Assembly: GCF_900115735.1 (NCBI RefSeq)
Contig: NZ_FOXO01000032.1
Span: 1 to 42,946 of the forward strand
Source of the DNA: Butyrivibrio proteoclasticus
Lineage (GTDB): Bacteria > Bacillota > Clostridia > Lachnospirales > Lachnospiraceae
Length of the DNA: 42,946 nt
Reading direction: 5' to 3'
Positions within the stretch are counted from its first letter, which is position 1, and every line of letters starts with the position of its first letter. The notes beneath the pieces were generated by a model. It made no database searches, was not told where the DNA came from, and was given only the letters and a program-made list of their open reading frames with translations. Positions 25,057 through 31,770 of this stretch are shown here, piece after piece. The position numbers and the translations under genes are program-made.

Positions 25057-26652
25057 ATGACTATAAATGTGAAAACTATAACTCTATCAATATTTGCAGC
25101 AATTGTGTTAACGGGATGTCACGGTTCAAAAGGTGGAAATGAGTTTGAGATTCCTGAAAACTTCGACGAGAGTAAAAATATAGAAATAACTTTCTGGGCT
25201 AAGAATGATACAAATAAGACCCAGACAGCGATATACAATAAAGCAATTGAGGATTTTGAAAAGATATATCCAAATATCACTGTAAATATGAGGCTGTATA
25301 CCGATTATGGCAAGATATATAACGATGTAATTACAAATATATCTACCAATACAACACCGAATGTTTGTATCACATATCCTGATCATATTGCAACATATAT
25401 GACTGGAAGTAATACGGTGGTGCCGCTTGATGGCTTATTTGCAGATGAGAGATATGGACTTGGCGGAAGTGAGGTTAAGTTTGATTCAGTGAGGGCGGAT
25501 GAGATAGTGCCTGAATTTTTGAACGAGTGCATGATCGGTGATTATCACTATGCTATTCCATATATGAGATCTACTGAGGCCTGTTACGTGAACAAGACTT
25601 ATGTAGAGGCACTTGGATATGAGCTTCCTGAGACACTTACATGGGATTTTGTGTGGGAAGTTTCAGAGAAAGCCATGGAACAAAATTCAGATGGGACATT
25701 CAAGATAAATGGACAGCAGGTAATGATTCCATTTATTTATAAGTCTACAGACAACATGATGATCCAGAGCCTTAAGCAGCTTGGAGCAGATTATTCAGAT
25801 ACAGACGGAAACATTTTGCTTTTTAATGACAGCACGAAAGAGATTCTCAGAACTGTAGCTGAACATACAAAAAACGGAGCTTTTTCAACATTTAAGATAT
25901 CAGGATATCCTGCAAACTTCTTAAATGCCGGACAGTGCATATTTGCTATTGATTCAACAGCCGGCGCGACCTGGATGGGAAGTGATGCTCCACTTGTTGA
26001 TATTGCTAAAGACAAGCTCGTTGATTTTGAGACAAAAGTCATGACAATTCCACAATATGATCCTTCAAATCCCAAGATGATCTCCCAGGGACCATCGGTG
26101 TGCGTCTTTAATAAGACAGATTCACAGGAAGTTCTTGCTTCGTGGCTTTTTGCGCAATATCTTTTGACTAATGACGTACAGATTGCTTACTCAGAGACAG
26201 AAGGCTATGTGCCTGTTACGTTAAAGGCTCAGAATGCACCTGAATATCAAGACTATATTGCAAAGGCCGGAACAGATGACAATGAGCATTATCAGGTAAA
26301 AATAGATGCTGCAAAGCTCCTTATGAATAATACTGAGAACACTTTTGTCACACCGGTGTTTAACGGCTCTACATCTGTAAGAGATGCGGCAGGCCAGATG
26401 ATCGAAAATGTTACCAAAGCGGTTCGAAGAAAGAAAACAGTTGATGATAAGTTTATTGATGACCTCTATGAGGAAGTGAAATCTCTTTATCACCTGGATC
26501 AGGCAAGCACTGGCGCTGCAAATAGCAGTCAGAAAAAAGATCTCGGACCACTTCCTTTTGAATCAGTGGCGTTTTTATGTCTGCTTGTAATTGCCTGGAT
26601 TCTTATTGGAACCTTTGCCATAAAAGATAAAATAAAGAATAAAACCAAATAA
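25057..26652 (+). CDS. ABC importer solute-binding lipoprotein with C-terminal membrane helix
   Basis: A 531-residue family-1 (MalE-like) extracellular binding protein. It has a lipoprotein signal peptide with lipobox LTGC (Cys21), then EITFWAKNDTNKTQTAIYN as the typical first strand, PYMRSTEACYVNKTY mid-protein and an Asp/Gly-rich C-terminal lobe. Unusually it also ends in a hydrophobic helix (about 503-522, FLCLLVIAWILIGTFAI) followed by a Lys-rich tail, so it could be anchored at both ends. The ATG at 25057 is chosen over upstream in-frame starts because GGAG (25045-25048) and the signal peptide fit it. It belongs to the transporter encoded upstream. Confidence 0.88.
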   Translation: MTINVKTITLSIFAAIVLTGCHGSKGGNEFEIPENFDESKNIEITFWAKNDTNKTQTAIYNKAIEDFEKIYPNITVNMRLYTDYGKIYNDVITNISTNTTPNVCITYPDHIATYMTGSNTVVPLDGLFADERYGLGGSEVKFDSVRADEIVPEFLNECMIGDYHYAIPYMRSTEACYVNKTYVEALGYELPETLTWDFVWEVSEKAMEQNSDGTFKINGQQVMIPFIYKSTDNMMIQSLKQLGADYSDTDGNILLFNDSTKEILRTVAEHTKNGAFSTFKISGYPANFLNAGQCIFAIDSTAGATWMGSDAPLVDIAKDKLVDFETKVMTIPQYDPSNPKMISQGPSVCVFNKTDSQEVLASWLFAQYLLTNDVQIAYSETEGYVPVTLKAQNAPEYQDYIAKAGTDDNEHYQVKIDAAKLLMNNTENTFVTPVFNGSTSVRDAAGQMIENVTKAVRRKKTVDDKFIDDLYEEVKSLYHLDQASTGAANSSQKKDLGPLPFESVAFLCLLVIAWILIGTFAIKDKIKNKTK

Positions 26653-26656
26653 GTGT

Positions 26657-26684
26657 TTGTATTTTATTTATTATTTAGTATAAT
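26657..26684 (+). promoter_or_regulatory. Promoter of the lipoprotein gene at 26751
   Basis: TTGTAT (26657-26662) and a perfect TATAAT (26679-26684) are 16 bases apart in an AT-rich stretch just after the binding-protein stop. The start codon follows 66 bases downstream, leaving a leader that contains the dyad at 26704-26724. Confidence 0.6.
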
Positions 26685-26703
26685 TTCCTTGTTTGGTATT
26701 GTT

Positions 26704-26724
26704 AGACATCAATAGTAGATGTCT
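26704..26724 (+). promoter_or_regulatory. Dyad in the leader, shared with the ydjI promoter
   Basis: AGACATC (26704-26710) and GATGTCT (26718-26724) pair around a 7-base loop. The right part, AATAGTAGATGTCT (26711-26724), is identical to 14 bases in the ydjI-like promoter on the opposite strand. T-rich sequence follows 8 bases later, so a weak attenuator is an alternative to a protein binding site. Confidence 0.4.
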
Positions 26725-26750
26725 CATAACTTTTTTAATGGAGGGATATT

Positions 26751-27557
26751 ATGAAAAAGACATTGGCAGTAGTTTTGACAATGGGTCTTGCGCTTTCATT
26801 CGTAGGATGTGGCAGCAAGGCAGCAACAGAGACTGCAGAGACAGCAACAGAGGCTGTATCAGAGGCAGTTGAGACAGCAACAGAAGCAGCATCAGAGGCA
26901 GCTGCAGAAGCAGTATCCGAGGCAGCAGAGGTTGTAGCAGATGATGCTAAGTCAGAAGGAGTTATGACATACGCTGAGTTCGCAGCAGCAGAGCTTGAGA
27001 CAGAGGTTGTAGTTGAGACTTATGTACAGGCTAAGCAGTCATGGTGGGAAGACAAGGCAACTTTCTACACACAGGATCAGGACGGCGCTTATTTTATCTA
27101 CGAGATGGCTTGCTCAGAGGACGATTACAACAAGCTTACACCTGGAACAAAGATCAAGGTTACCGGTGTTAAGTCTGAGTGGTCTGGTGAAGTAGAGATT
27201 GTTGATGCAACATATGAGATCGAGGAAGGCAACTTTGTAGCAGAAGCTAAGGACGCTACAGATCTTCTTGGCAAGGACGAGCTCATTGACCTTCAGAACC
27301 AGCTCGTATCTTTCAAGGATATGACAGTTGAGTCTGTTGCATTCAAGAACGAGCAGCCTGGAGATGACATCTATGTTACTCTTTCAAAGGATGGAAATAA
27401 CTATGATTTCTGCCTTGAGTATTACTTAAATGGTAGCGACGAAGAGTTCTACAACCTTGTAAGTGGTCTTGAAGCAGGCACAGTAGTTGATGTTGAAGGA
27501 TTCCTTTACTGGTACGAAGGTGCTAACCCACATATCACAAAGGTTACAGTTAAATAA
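26751..27557 (+). CDS. Lipoprotein with Ala/Glu/Thr/Ser-rich spacer and OB-like repeats
   Basis: A 268-residue lipoprotein with signal peptide and lipobox FVGC (Cys20). Residues about 23-65 are a low-complexity spacer made of ETATEAVSEAVETATEAASE-type units, likely helical and reaching through the cell wall. The rest holds two similar beta-rich units (YVQAKQSWWEDKATFYTQDQ and LVSFKDMTVESVAFKNEQP onward) that resemble OB-fold modules, but I do not recognise a named family. Codons look strongly biased (AAG, GAG, CTT), suggesting high expression. A TATAAT promoter and a strong terminator flank it, so it is a single-gene unit. Confidence 0.75.
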   Translation: MKKTLAVVLTMGLALSFVGCGSKAATETAETATEAVSEAVETATEAASEAAAEAVSEAAEVVADDAKSEGVMTYAEFAAAELETEVVVETYVQAKQSWWEDKATFYTQDQDGAYFIYEMACSEDDYNKLTPGTKIKVTGVKSEWSGEVEIVDATYEIEEGNFVAEAKDATDLLGKDELIDLQNQLVSFKDMTVESVAFKNEQPGDDIYVTLSKDGNNYDFCLEYYLNGSDEEFYNLVSGLEAGTVVDVEGFLYWYEGANPHITKVTVK

Positions 27558-27577
27558 TTTTGTTTTAGTAAGTAATG

Positions 27578-27605
27578 CCCCACAGCGTGTGCTGTGGGGT
27601 TTTTT
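27578..27605 (+). terminator. Strong intrinsic terminator
   Basis: CCCCACAGC (27578-27586) pairs perfectly with GCTGTGGGG (27591-27599) around GTGT, followed by six T. It ends the single-gene lipoprotein transcript. Confidence 0.92.
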
Positions 27606-27657
27606 CATTTTATGATATACTTATTCTGACTGGAGATATTACTGAAAGGGATATGCA

Positions 27658-28461
27658 ATGATAAAAGAGATACATATTGATACATTGGAAGAGTTGTTGC
27701 CTCTTTTGACAGAGCAGGAGTATAGACCGGATCTTGACAGGAACAGAAGTCCATACGTATATCGTGGAATGTCGGATTCATCCTTCAAGATGTATACGAG
27801 CCTTAGCAGAAACTGTAAGGGCCTTCAAAAGCAGCTTGAGCCGGCAATACTTGAAAACTTTGCCAAATATGCCATAAATGATGAGCCTTCAATAGGACAT
27901 TCTGTCTGGAGGCAGATGATCCTCGGGCAGCACTACGGGCTTCCTACAAGACTTCTTGACTGGACGCAGTCAGCACTTGTTGGACTTAACTTTGCAACTA
28001 CAGAAGAAAACCTTGAAGAAATGGACAAGCATGACTGTATGGTCTGGAGGATCAATATGTCAGAGCTTGTTGATCACCTTCCTGAACCTTACAAGTATGC
28101 GGTGAACAGAAAGCACTCGACCATTTTTACCGTTGACATGCTAAAAGAACTGACGGGAAACAGCCTAAAGCAGTACGATACTGATATGGGAGACTCTTCC
28201 ATGGTCATAATCGAGCCACCATCACTTAATCAGAGAATTATAAATCAACATTCATTCTTCGCTGTAGTACCAACAGGAATTAAGGATATTGAGAAGTTCC
28301 TTTCGGACAACACAGAAGATACTGTCAAATATATTATTGATAAAAAATTAAGATGGCGTGTCAGAGATATGCTCGATCAGCTCAATATGAGTGAGCGAAT
28401 CGTTTACCCGGGCCTTGAAGGCCTTTCAAAGTGGATAGCCCGCCATTATTATGTAAAATAA
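27658..28461 (+). CDS. FRG-domain protein
   Basis: A 267-residue cytosolic protein. The FRG domain covers about residues 25-135: YVYRGMSDSSFKMYTSLSR at its start (with the Arg-Gly of the family name) and QHYGLPTRLLDWTQSALVGL later. The domain occurs alone or in fusions in phages and bacteria; its biochemical role is not established, though some members are found in defence loci. The C-terminal part (LRWRVRDMLDQLNM, then YPGLEGLSKWI) is also conserved in this family. ATG preceded by AAAGGGATATG. It lies 18 bases ahead of a NUDIX gene and is probably co-transcribed with it. No other defence gene is nearby. Confidence 0.85.
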   Translation: MIKEIHIDTLEELLPLLTEQEYRPDLDRNRSPYVYRGMSDSSFKMYTSLSRNCKGLQKQLEPAILENFAKYAINDEPSIGHSVWRQMILGQHYGLPTRLLDWTQSALVGLNFATTEENLEEMDKHDCMVWRINMSELVDHLPEPYKYAVNRKHSTIFTVDMLKELTGNSLKQYDTDMGDSSMVIIEPPSLNQRIINQHSFFAVVPTGIKDIEKFLSDNTEDTVKYIIDKKLRWRVRDMLDQLNMSERIVYPGLEGLSKWIARHYYVK

Positions 28462-28479
28462 ATTAAAGAGAGAATTGCC

Positions 28480-29139
28480 ATGAACGGATATAACATTAAA
28501 AAAGACCAGGTAGAAACAGTATTGGACAAAAAGTTTTTGAGACTTTACGACCTTCATTATGAAGAGGGAAGGCATTATTTCGATGCTTCAAGAAGACCTC
28601 TTGAAGAGCTTGCAGCTTCCATGACAGAGGAGGAGTTTAAAAAAATGCTTCCTGATGCCGTAAGCTGTTTTGTGATAATAGAGAAAGATGGAGAGGAACC
28701 GGAGCTTCTTTTATCATATGAATACAGATACCCGACCGGGAGATTTCTCTTGGGAGTGCCGGCAGGGTTGGTTGATCCTGAAGATAAGGCAAAAGAGAAT
28801 CCGCTGCTTGAGACAGCAAAAAGAGAGATATTCGAGGAAACAGGAATAACAGTCAGGAGTGACGTAGACAAAGTGTCAGTTGTGAACCCGCTTGTTTTCA
28901 GCACTCCGGGAATGACAGATGAAAGTAACGGTCTTGTTTCAGTGGTTTTGCGCAATCCTGACTTATCTAAACTTACTCAGGACGGGGCGTTGGGACAGGA
29001 GTGCTTTGACGGATTTGTTTTTGTCACAAAAGAAAAAGCTCATAACCTCCTAAAAGCTGGAGTGGATGATAATGGACATTTTTATTCAGTTTATACATGG
29101 GCAGCGATGATGTACTTTTTGTCTGACATGTGGAAATGA
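28480..29139 (+). CDS. NUDIX hydrolase
   Basis: A 219-residue NUDIX protein. The Nudix box ends in REIFEETGI (RExxEExG), with the Gly part in GVPAGLVDPEDKAKENP and a slightly longer spacing than the textbook form. Members cleave nucleoside diphosphates linked to other groups (for example ADP-ribose or NADH). Length and the LLSYEYRYPTGRFLLGVPAG strand suggest an ADP-sugar pyrophosphatase-like branch, but the substrate is not readable. It follows the FRG gene after 18 bases. A hairpin-rich gap follows. Confidence 0.88.
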   Translation: MNGYNIKKDQVETVLDKKFLRLYDLHYEEGRHYFDASRRPLEELAASMTEEEFKKMLPDAVSCFVIIEKDGEEPELLLSYEYRYPTGRFLLGVPAGLVDPEDKAKENPLLETAKREIFEETGITVRSDVDKVSVVNPLVFSTPGMTDESNGLVSVVLRNPDLSKLTQDGALGQECFDGFVFVTKEKAHNLLKAGVDDNGHFYSVYTWAAMMYFLSDMWK

Positions 29140-29147
29140 TGTCTTAC

Positions 29148-29186
29148 TTTTTATAACATAGGAAATTGCTTCCTATGTTATAAAAA
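29148..29186. repeat. Perfect 17-bp palindromic hairpin
   Basis: Arms 29148-29164 and 29170-29186 (core TATAACATAGGAA) pair perfectly around ATTGC. A runs rather than T runs follow on both strands, so it is not a standard terminator. I recall similar TTATAACATAGGAA hairpins in related genomes; this is unverified. It sits right after the NUDIX stop codon. Confidence 0.7.
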
Positions 29187-29226
29187 ATCGCTCCGCTAAG
29201 GATGCGCACTCGCGCGATTGGAAGAT

Positions 29227-29242
29227 GTTGCATAAATGCAAC
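29227..29242. repeat. Short hairpin in the hairpin-rich spacer
   Basis: GTTGCA (29227-29232) pairs with TGCAAC (29237-29242) around TAAA. It lies between the long palindrome and the terminator-like hairpin, next to a GCGCAC/CGCGCG-rich stretch (29203-29217). Together these fill the gap before the lipoprotein gene. Confidence 0.5.
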
Positions 29243-29257
29243 CGCGCTCGGCGCGAG

Positions 29258-29281
29258 ATGTCGCAAGCGACATTCTTTTTT
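29258..29281 (+). terminator. Terminator-like hairpin before the 29299 lipoprotein gene
   Basis: ATGTCGC (29258-29264) pairs with GCGACAT (29267-29273), followed by TCTTTTTT. It should end the FRG-NUDIX transcript or attenuate read-through into the lipoprotein gene that starts 18 bases later. Confidence 0.6.
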
Positions 29282-29298
29282 ATGAAAAGAGGGGAATT

Positions 29299-30921
29299 AT
29301 GAAAAAGAGATTTTTGATATTACTGACAAGTTTAGCTTTAGTATCATCAATGGTTCCTGGCTGTGGAAAGCATGAGAACACAGATGGTGCAGCTGATACT
29401 GCGTCACAGGAGGAGAGTGTCCAGGAAACTGTAGAAAGTGAAAAGGCTTCTATTGAGCTTACCGGAACCCTGGATTTTGGCTGGGCTGTAGATCATATTT
29501 CAGATGAGGATTTTGGTGAAATGGCTCAGATCCTTGACGATGAGGCAATAGAAGATCTGCCTGGTGACAGCAGATTCCAGAGAGTTTACGGTGATCTTAG
29601 CATGGAAGTCAGCGTGTGGGATCTTCTTAGCGTCGGAGAGGGCAATAAGGACTATAACGACTATGGAACAGTGATCGTTACAGGCTCAGGGAAGACCAAA
29701 ACAGTCTTCCCTGAAGTAAGACATGGGAGATGCCCGGCTGTAAATGCTGATTTTGATGAAAATACAATGTGGCTTGTGGGCGAAGCTATTTCAGAAAATG
29801 GCGTGTATGCAGAGATTCCGTATCTCTTTACAATTGATTCAGCAGGTGCTGAGATAATTTATGCTGTTGATCCTGTTCTTGTTCAGAATAAACTTCTTGA
29901 AATGCTTTCTGTAGAGTCAGATGACAGCACTATCTCTTTTAACTATGACGGAGATAAGCTCTACAGTATTGAGAATCCGGGAAATGTTACAAACATCTGT
30001 CTTGGTGATCACATCAGCTACTATTTAAACTCAGGTAATGACCTGATGGTGAAGGTTACTCCTGGTATTAAAGTTTCAGGAAACGATGATATTAGCTACG
30101 ACAACATGCCTACATTCATTGCAAACGTGGTGCCGTCTATGGGTAGCGAGGGTGTATACGACGACTTTGAATTAAAGGCGCTTTCAGCTCTTTCTTATAA
30201 CAAAGTTGACTTTGATAATCCAACAGCTCTCGATGATGCTATTTCATCAGCAATATTTAAGTCCAATGCTGGTGTTTATTACGAAGGCGAGCTTGCTGCA
30301 GAAGGCCATATCCTTATGAGCAGTGAAGAAGAGGGGCCTCAGGTTAAAGCCTACGTTCTTTCAATGTATGGTGAATATGAGTTCCAAAACGGAAACTTTG
30401 TTAAATGCGCAGGAAGCGGAGCTATTCCGACAGTTATCACGTTTGTCTTGAATGATTCCAAGGAATACACTATCGTGAGTTATGAAGAGGCTGAAGACGG
30501 AAGCGATTTTGTTCCTTCTATCAAGAAGATGTTCCCTGAGGATCTGTGGGCAAGATGCATATCAATTGAAGAAGATGATATGAGCGAGCTTGAAAAGATG
30601 GAGCGAGGTTACGCTGAAGAGTATGTTGAGAGCATCGGCAGAGAAAATGCAGAGATTGGCGATTATGCCGACTTTGAGTACACTTATGATGATGCCTATA
30701 ATGTATCTGAAAAGGCTGCTAATGCTATGCTTGAAGCTCAGAGTACAGATCCTTTGGTCGGAAAATGCCCTATGTGGTATGGAAATCGCGAGGTCGTGGA
30801 AGAAGGAATCAGATACTTATACAAAAAAGAGTATGATGAGGCAGCAAAGAAAGTTATTTTCAGCAAAGTAGAGCAGGAGTCAGGAAAAGTGGTTGAATCC
30901 GCTGAGTACGATGCAAGATAA
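29299..30921 (+). CDS. Large lipoprotein of unknown function
   Basis: A 540-residue lipoprotein: MKKRFLILLTSLALVSSMVPGC, with lipidation at the Cys of VPGC, then a Ser/Glu/Asp-rich linker. The mature part is acidic and has no domain I recognise; the central region (FNYDGDKLYSIENPGNVTN, YDNMPTFIANVVPSMGSEG) looks beta-rich. The ATG at 29299 follows AAAGAGGGG and directly precedes the signal peptide; an in-frame ATG upstream at 29236 lies inside the hairpin-rich spacer and is not credible. A LytTR regulator gene follows after 29 bases and may be co-transcribed. Confidence 0.75.
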   Translation: MKKRFLILLTSLALVSSMVPGCGKHENTDGAADTASQEESVQETVESEKASIELTGTLDFGWAVDHISDEDFGEMAQILDDEAIEDLPGDSRFQRVYGDLSMEVSVWDLLSVGEGNKDYNDYGTVIVTGSGKTKTVFPEVRHGRCPAVNADFDENTMWLVGEAISENGVYAEIPYLFTIDSAGAEIIYAVDPVLVQNKLLEMLSVESDDSTISFNYDGDKLYSIENPGNVTNICLGDHISYYLNSGNDLMVKVTPGIKVSGNDDISYDNMPTFIANVVPSMGSEGVYDDFELKALSALSYNKVDFDNPTALDDAISSAIFKSNAGVYYEGELAAEGHILMSSEEEGPQVKAYVLSMYGEYEFQNGNFVKCAGSGAIPTVITFVLNDSKEYTIVSYEEAEDGSDFVPSIKKMFPEDLWARCISIEEDDMSELEKMERGYAEEYVESIGRENAEIGDYADFEYTYDDAYNVSEKAANAMLEAQSTDPLVGKCPMWYGNREVVEEGIRYLYKKEYDEAAKKVIFSKVEQESGKVVESAEYDAR

Positions 30922-30950
30922 AACGTAAACGAACATAATTGGGGGATGAA

Positions 30951-31652
30951 ATGTACAGAGTCGCAATATGTGATGATGAAAAAAGCTCTGCTGCTGAGGC
31001 GGCCGGACTTTTGGAAAAATACAAAAGGTCAAAACCAGGTGTGGAATTTAAACTGGACATTTTTAATTCATCCATAGAGCTTTTGGGGGCCATGGAAAAA
31101 GAAAGTTATGACATTTATCTTTTGGACATATATATAGATAAGATGAATGGCATAGAAATCGCTGATACCATAAGAAAAAGTGACAATAGCGGTCAGATCA
31201 TATTTATGACTTCTTCAAATGCCTTCTATAAAGATGCATTCAGAATTCATGCTGTGCATTATCTGGAAAAACCTATCCTTGAGGAGGAGTTTTTTTCAGC
31301 CATGGACAGAGTTTGCGTGCAAGAGGAAGTGAAGTTTCTTACAGTCAGGGATAGCGGCGAAATAAGCAGGATTCCTGTGGACGAGATTCTTTATATACAG
31401 TCAGAGGATCACTACAAGAGAATCATGACTGAGAAAAAGAGCTATCTTGTAAGGAGCACGATGCAGATGCTCATGGATGACCTTGGTGATGTTCCGTATT
31501 TTTATCTTCTTGGGAAAAATGTCATTATCAATCTGAAAAAGATATTGAGAATAACCAAGGCTTCACTTGTTATGGAAGATGGAACAGAGTATTCAGTTCC
31601 AAGAGGAACCTACAGGGTGATCAGCGAGCTTGTTTTGCAGTATAGTTTCTAA
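30951..31652 (+). CDS. Stand-alone LytTR response regulator
   Basis: A 233-residue regulator. The receiver carries CDDE (7-10), phospho-acceptor Asp59 in YLLDIYIDKMNG and Lys107 in YLEKPIL. The C-terminus (about 125-233) is a LytTR DNA-binding domain (ILYIQSEDHYKRIMTEKKSY, later YFYLLGKNVIINLKKI). No sensor kinase gene is adjacent, so its kinase is elsewhere. The ATG at 30951 is used because GGGGGA (30941-30946) fits it, rather than the in-frame TTG at 30939. It lies between a lipoprotein gene and the glnA leader. Confidence 0.9.
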   Translation: MYRVAICDDEKSSAAEAAGLLEKYKRSKPGVEFKLDIFNSSIELLGAMEKESYDIYLLDIYIDKMNGIEIADTIRKSDNSGQIIFMTSSNAFYKDAFRIHAVHYLEKPILEEEFFSAMDRVCVQEEVKFLTVRDSGEISRIPVDEILYIQSEDHYKRIMTEKKSYLVRSTMQMLMDDLGDVPYFYLLGKNVIINLKKILRITKASLVMEDGTEYSVPRGTYRVISELVLQYSF

Positions 31653-31660
31653 AATATTCG

Positions 31661-31689
31661 TTGACACTCTCTAAAAAAGAAAATAAGAT
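31661..31689 (+). promoter_or_regulatory. Promoter of glnA
   Basis: Perfect TTGACA (31661-31666), 17-base spacer, TAAGAT (31684-31689). The transcript should start near 31696, just before the hairpins described next. It begins 9 bases after the LytTR stop. Confidence 0.75.
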
Positions 31690-31700
31690 AATAACCATAG

Positions 31701-31714
31701 TGGCAAGGGCGCCA
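31701..31714 (+). promoter_or_regulatory. Candidate ANTAR-target hairpin (A1/G4 hexaloop)
   Basis: TGGC (31701-31704) and GCCA (31711-31714) form a 4-bp stem around the 6-base loop AAGGGC. Position 1 is A and position 4 is G, the signature of ANTAR-protein RNA targets. The right arm shares 31711-31714 with the left arm of the terminator, so only one can form. Known targets have two such hairpins; a second convincing one was not seen. Confidence 0.5.
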
Positions 31715-31758
31715 AAACAATGATCTGAGAAATCGTTTGTTTTGTGCGCCATTTTTGT
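31708..31758 (+). terminator. Leader terminator (attenuator) ahead of glnA
   Basis: The left arm 31708-31724 (GGCGCC then AAAACAA) pairs with 31732-31750 (ending GTTTTGTGCGCC), with small bulges, and TTTTTGTT follows. It ends 12 bases before the glnA start and would cut glnA transcription unless prevented. Formation competes with the hexaloop hairpin at 31701-31714. Confidence 0.75.
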
Positions 31759-31770
31759 TAGGAGGGAAAA

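Noticed and set aside
29236..29298. Upstream start that would add 21 residues to the lipoprotein
   Set aside because: It falls in the hairpin-rich spacer and would bury the signal peptide; the ATG at 29299 has a good ribosome site.
31696..31770. Glutamine riboswitch ahead of glnA
   Set aside because: The conserved glnA/DUF1874 riboswitch core is not seen; the structure is better explained by a terminator with an overlapping hexaloop hairpin.
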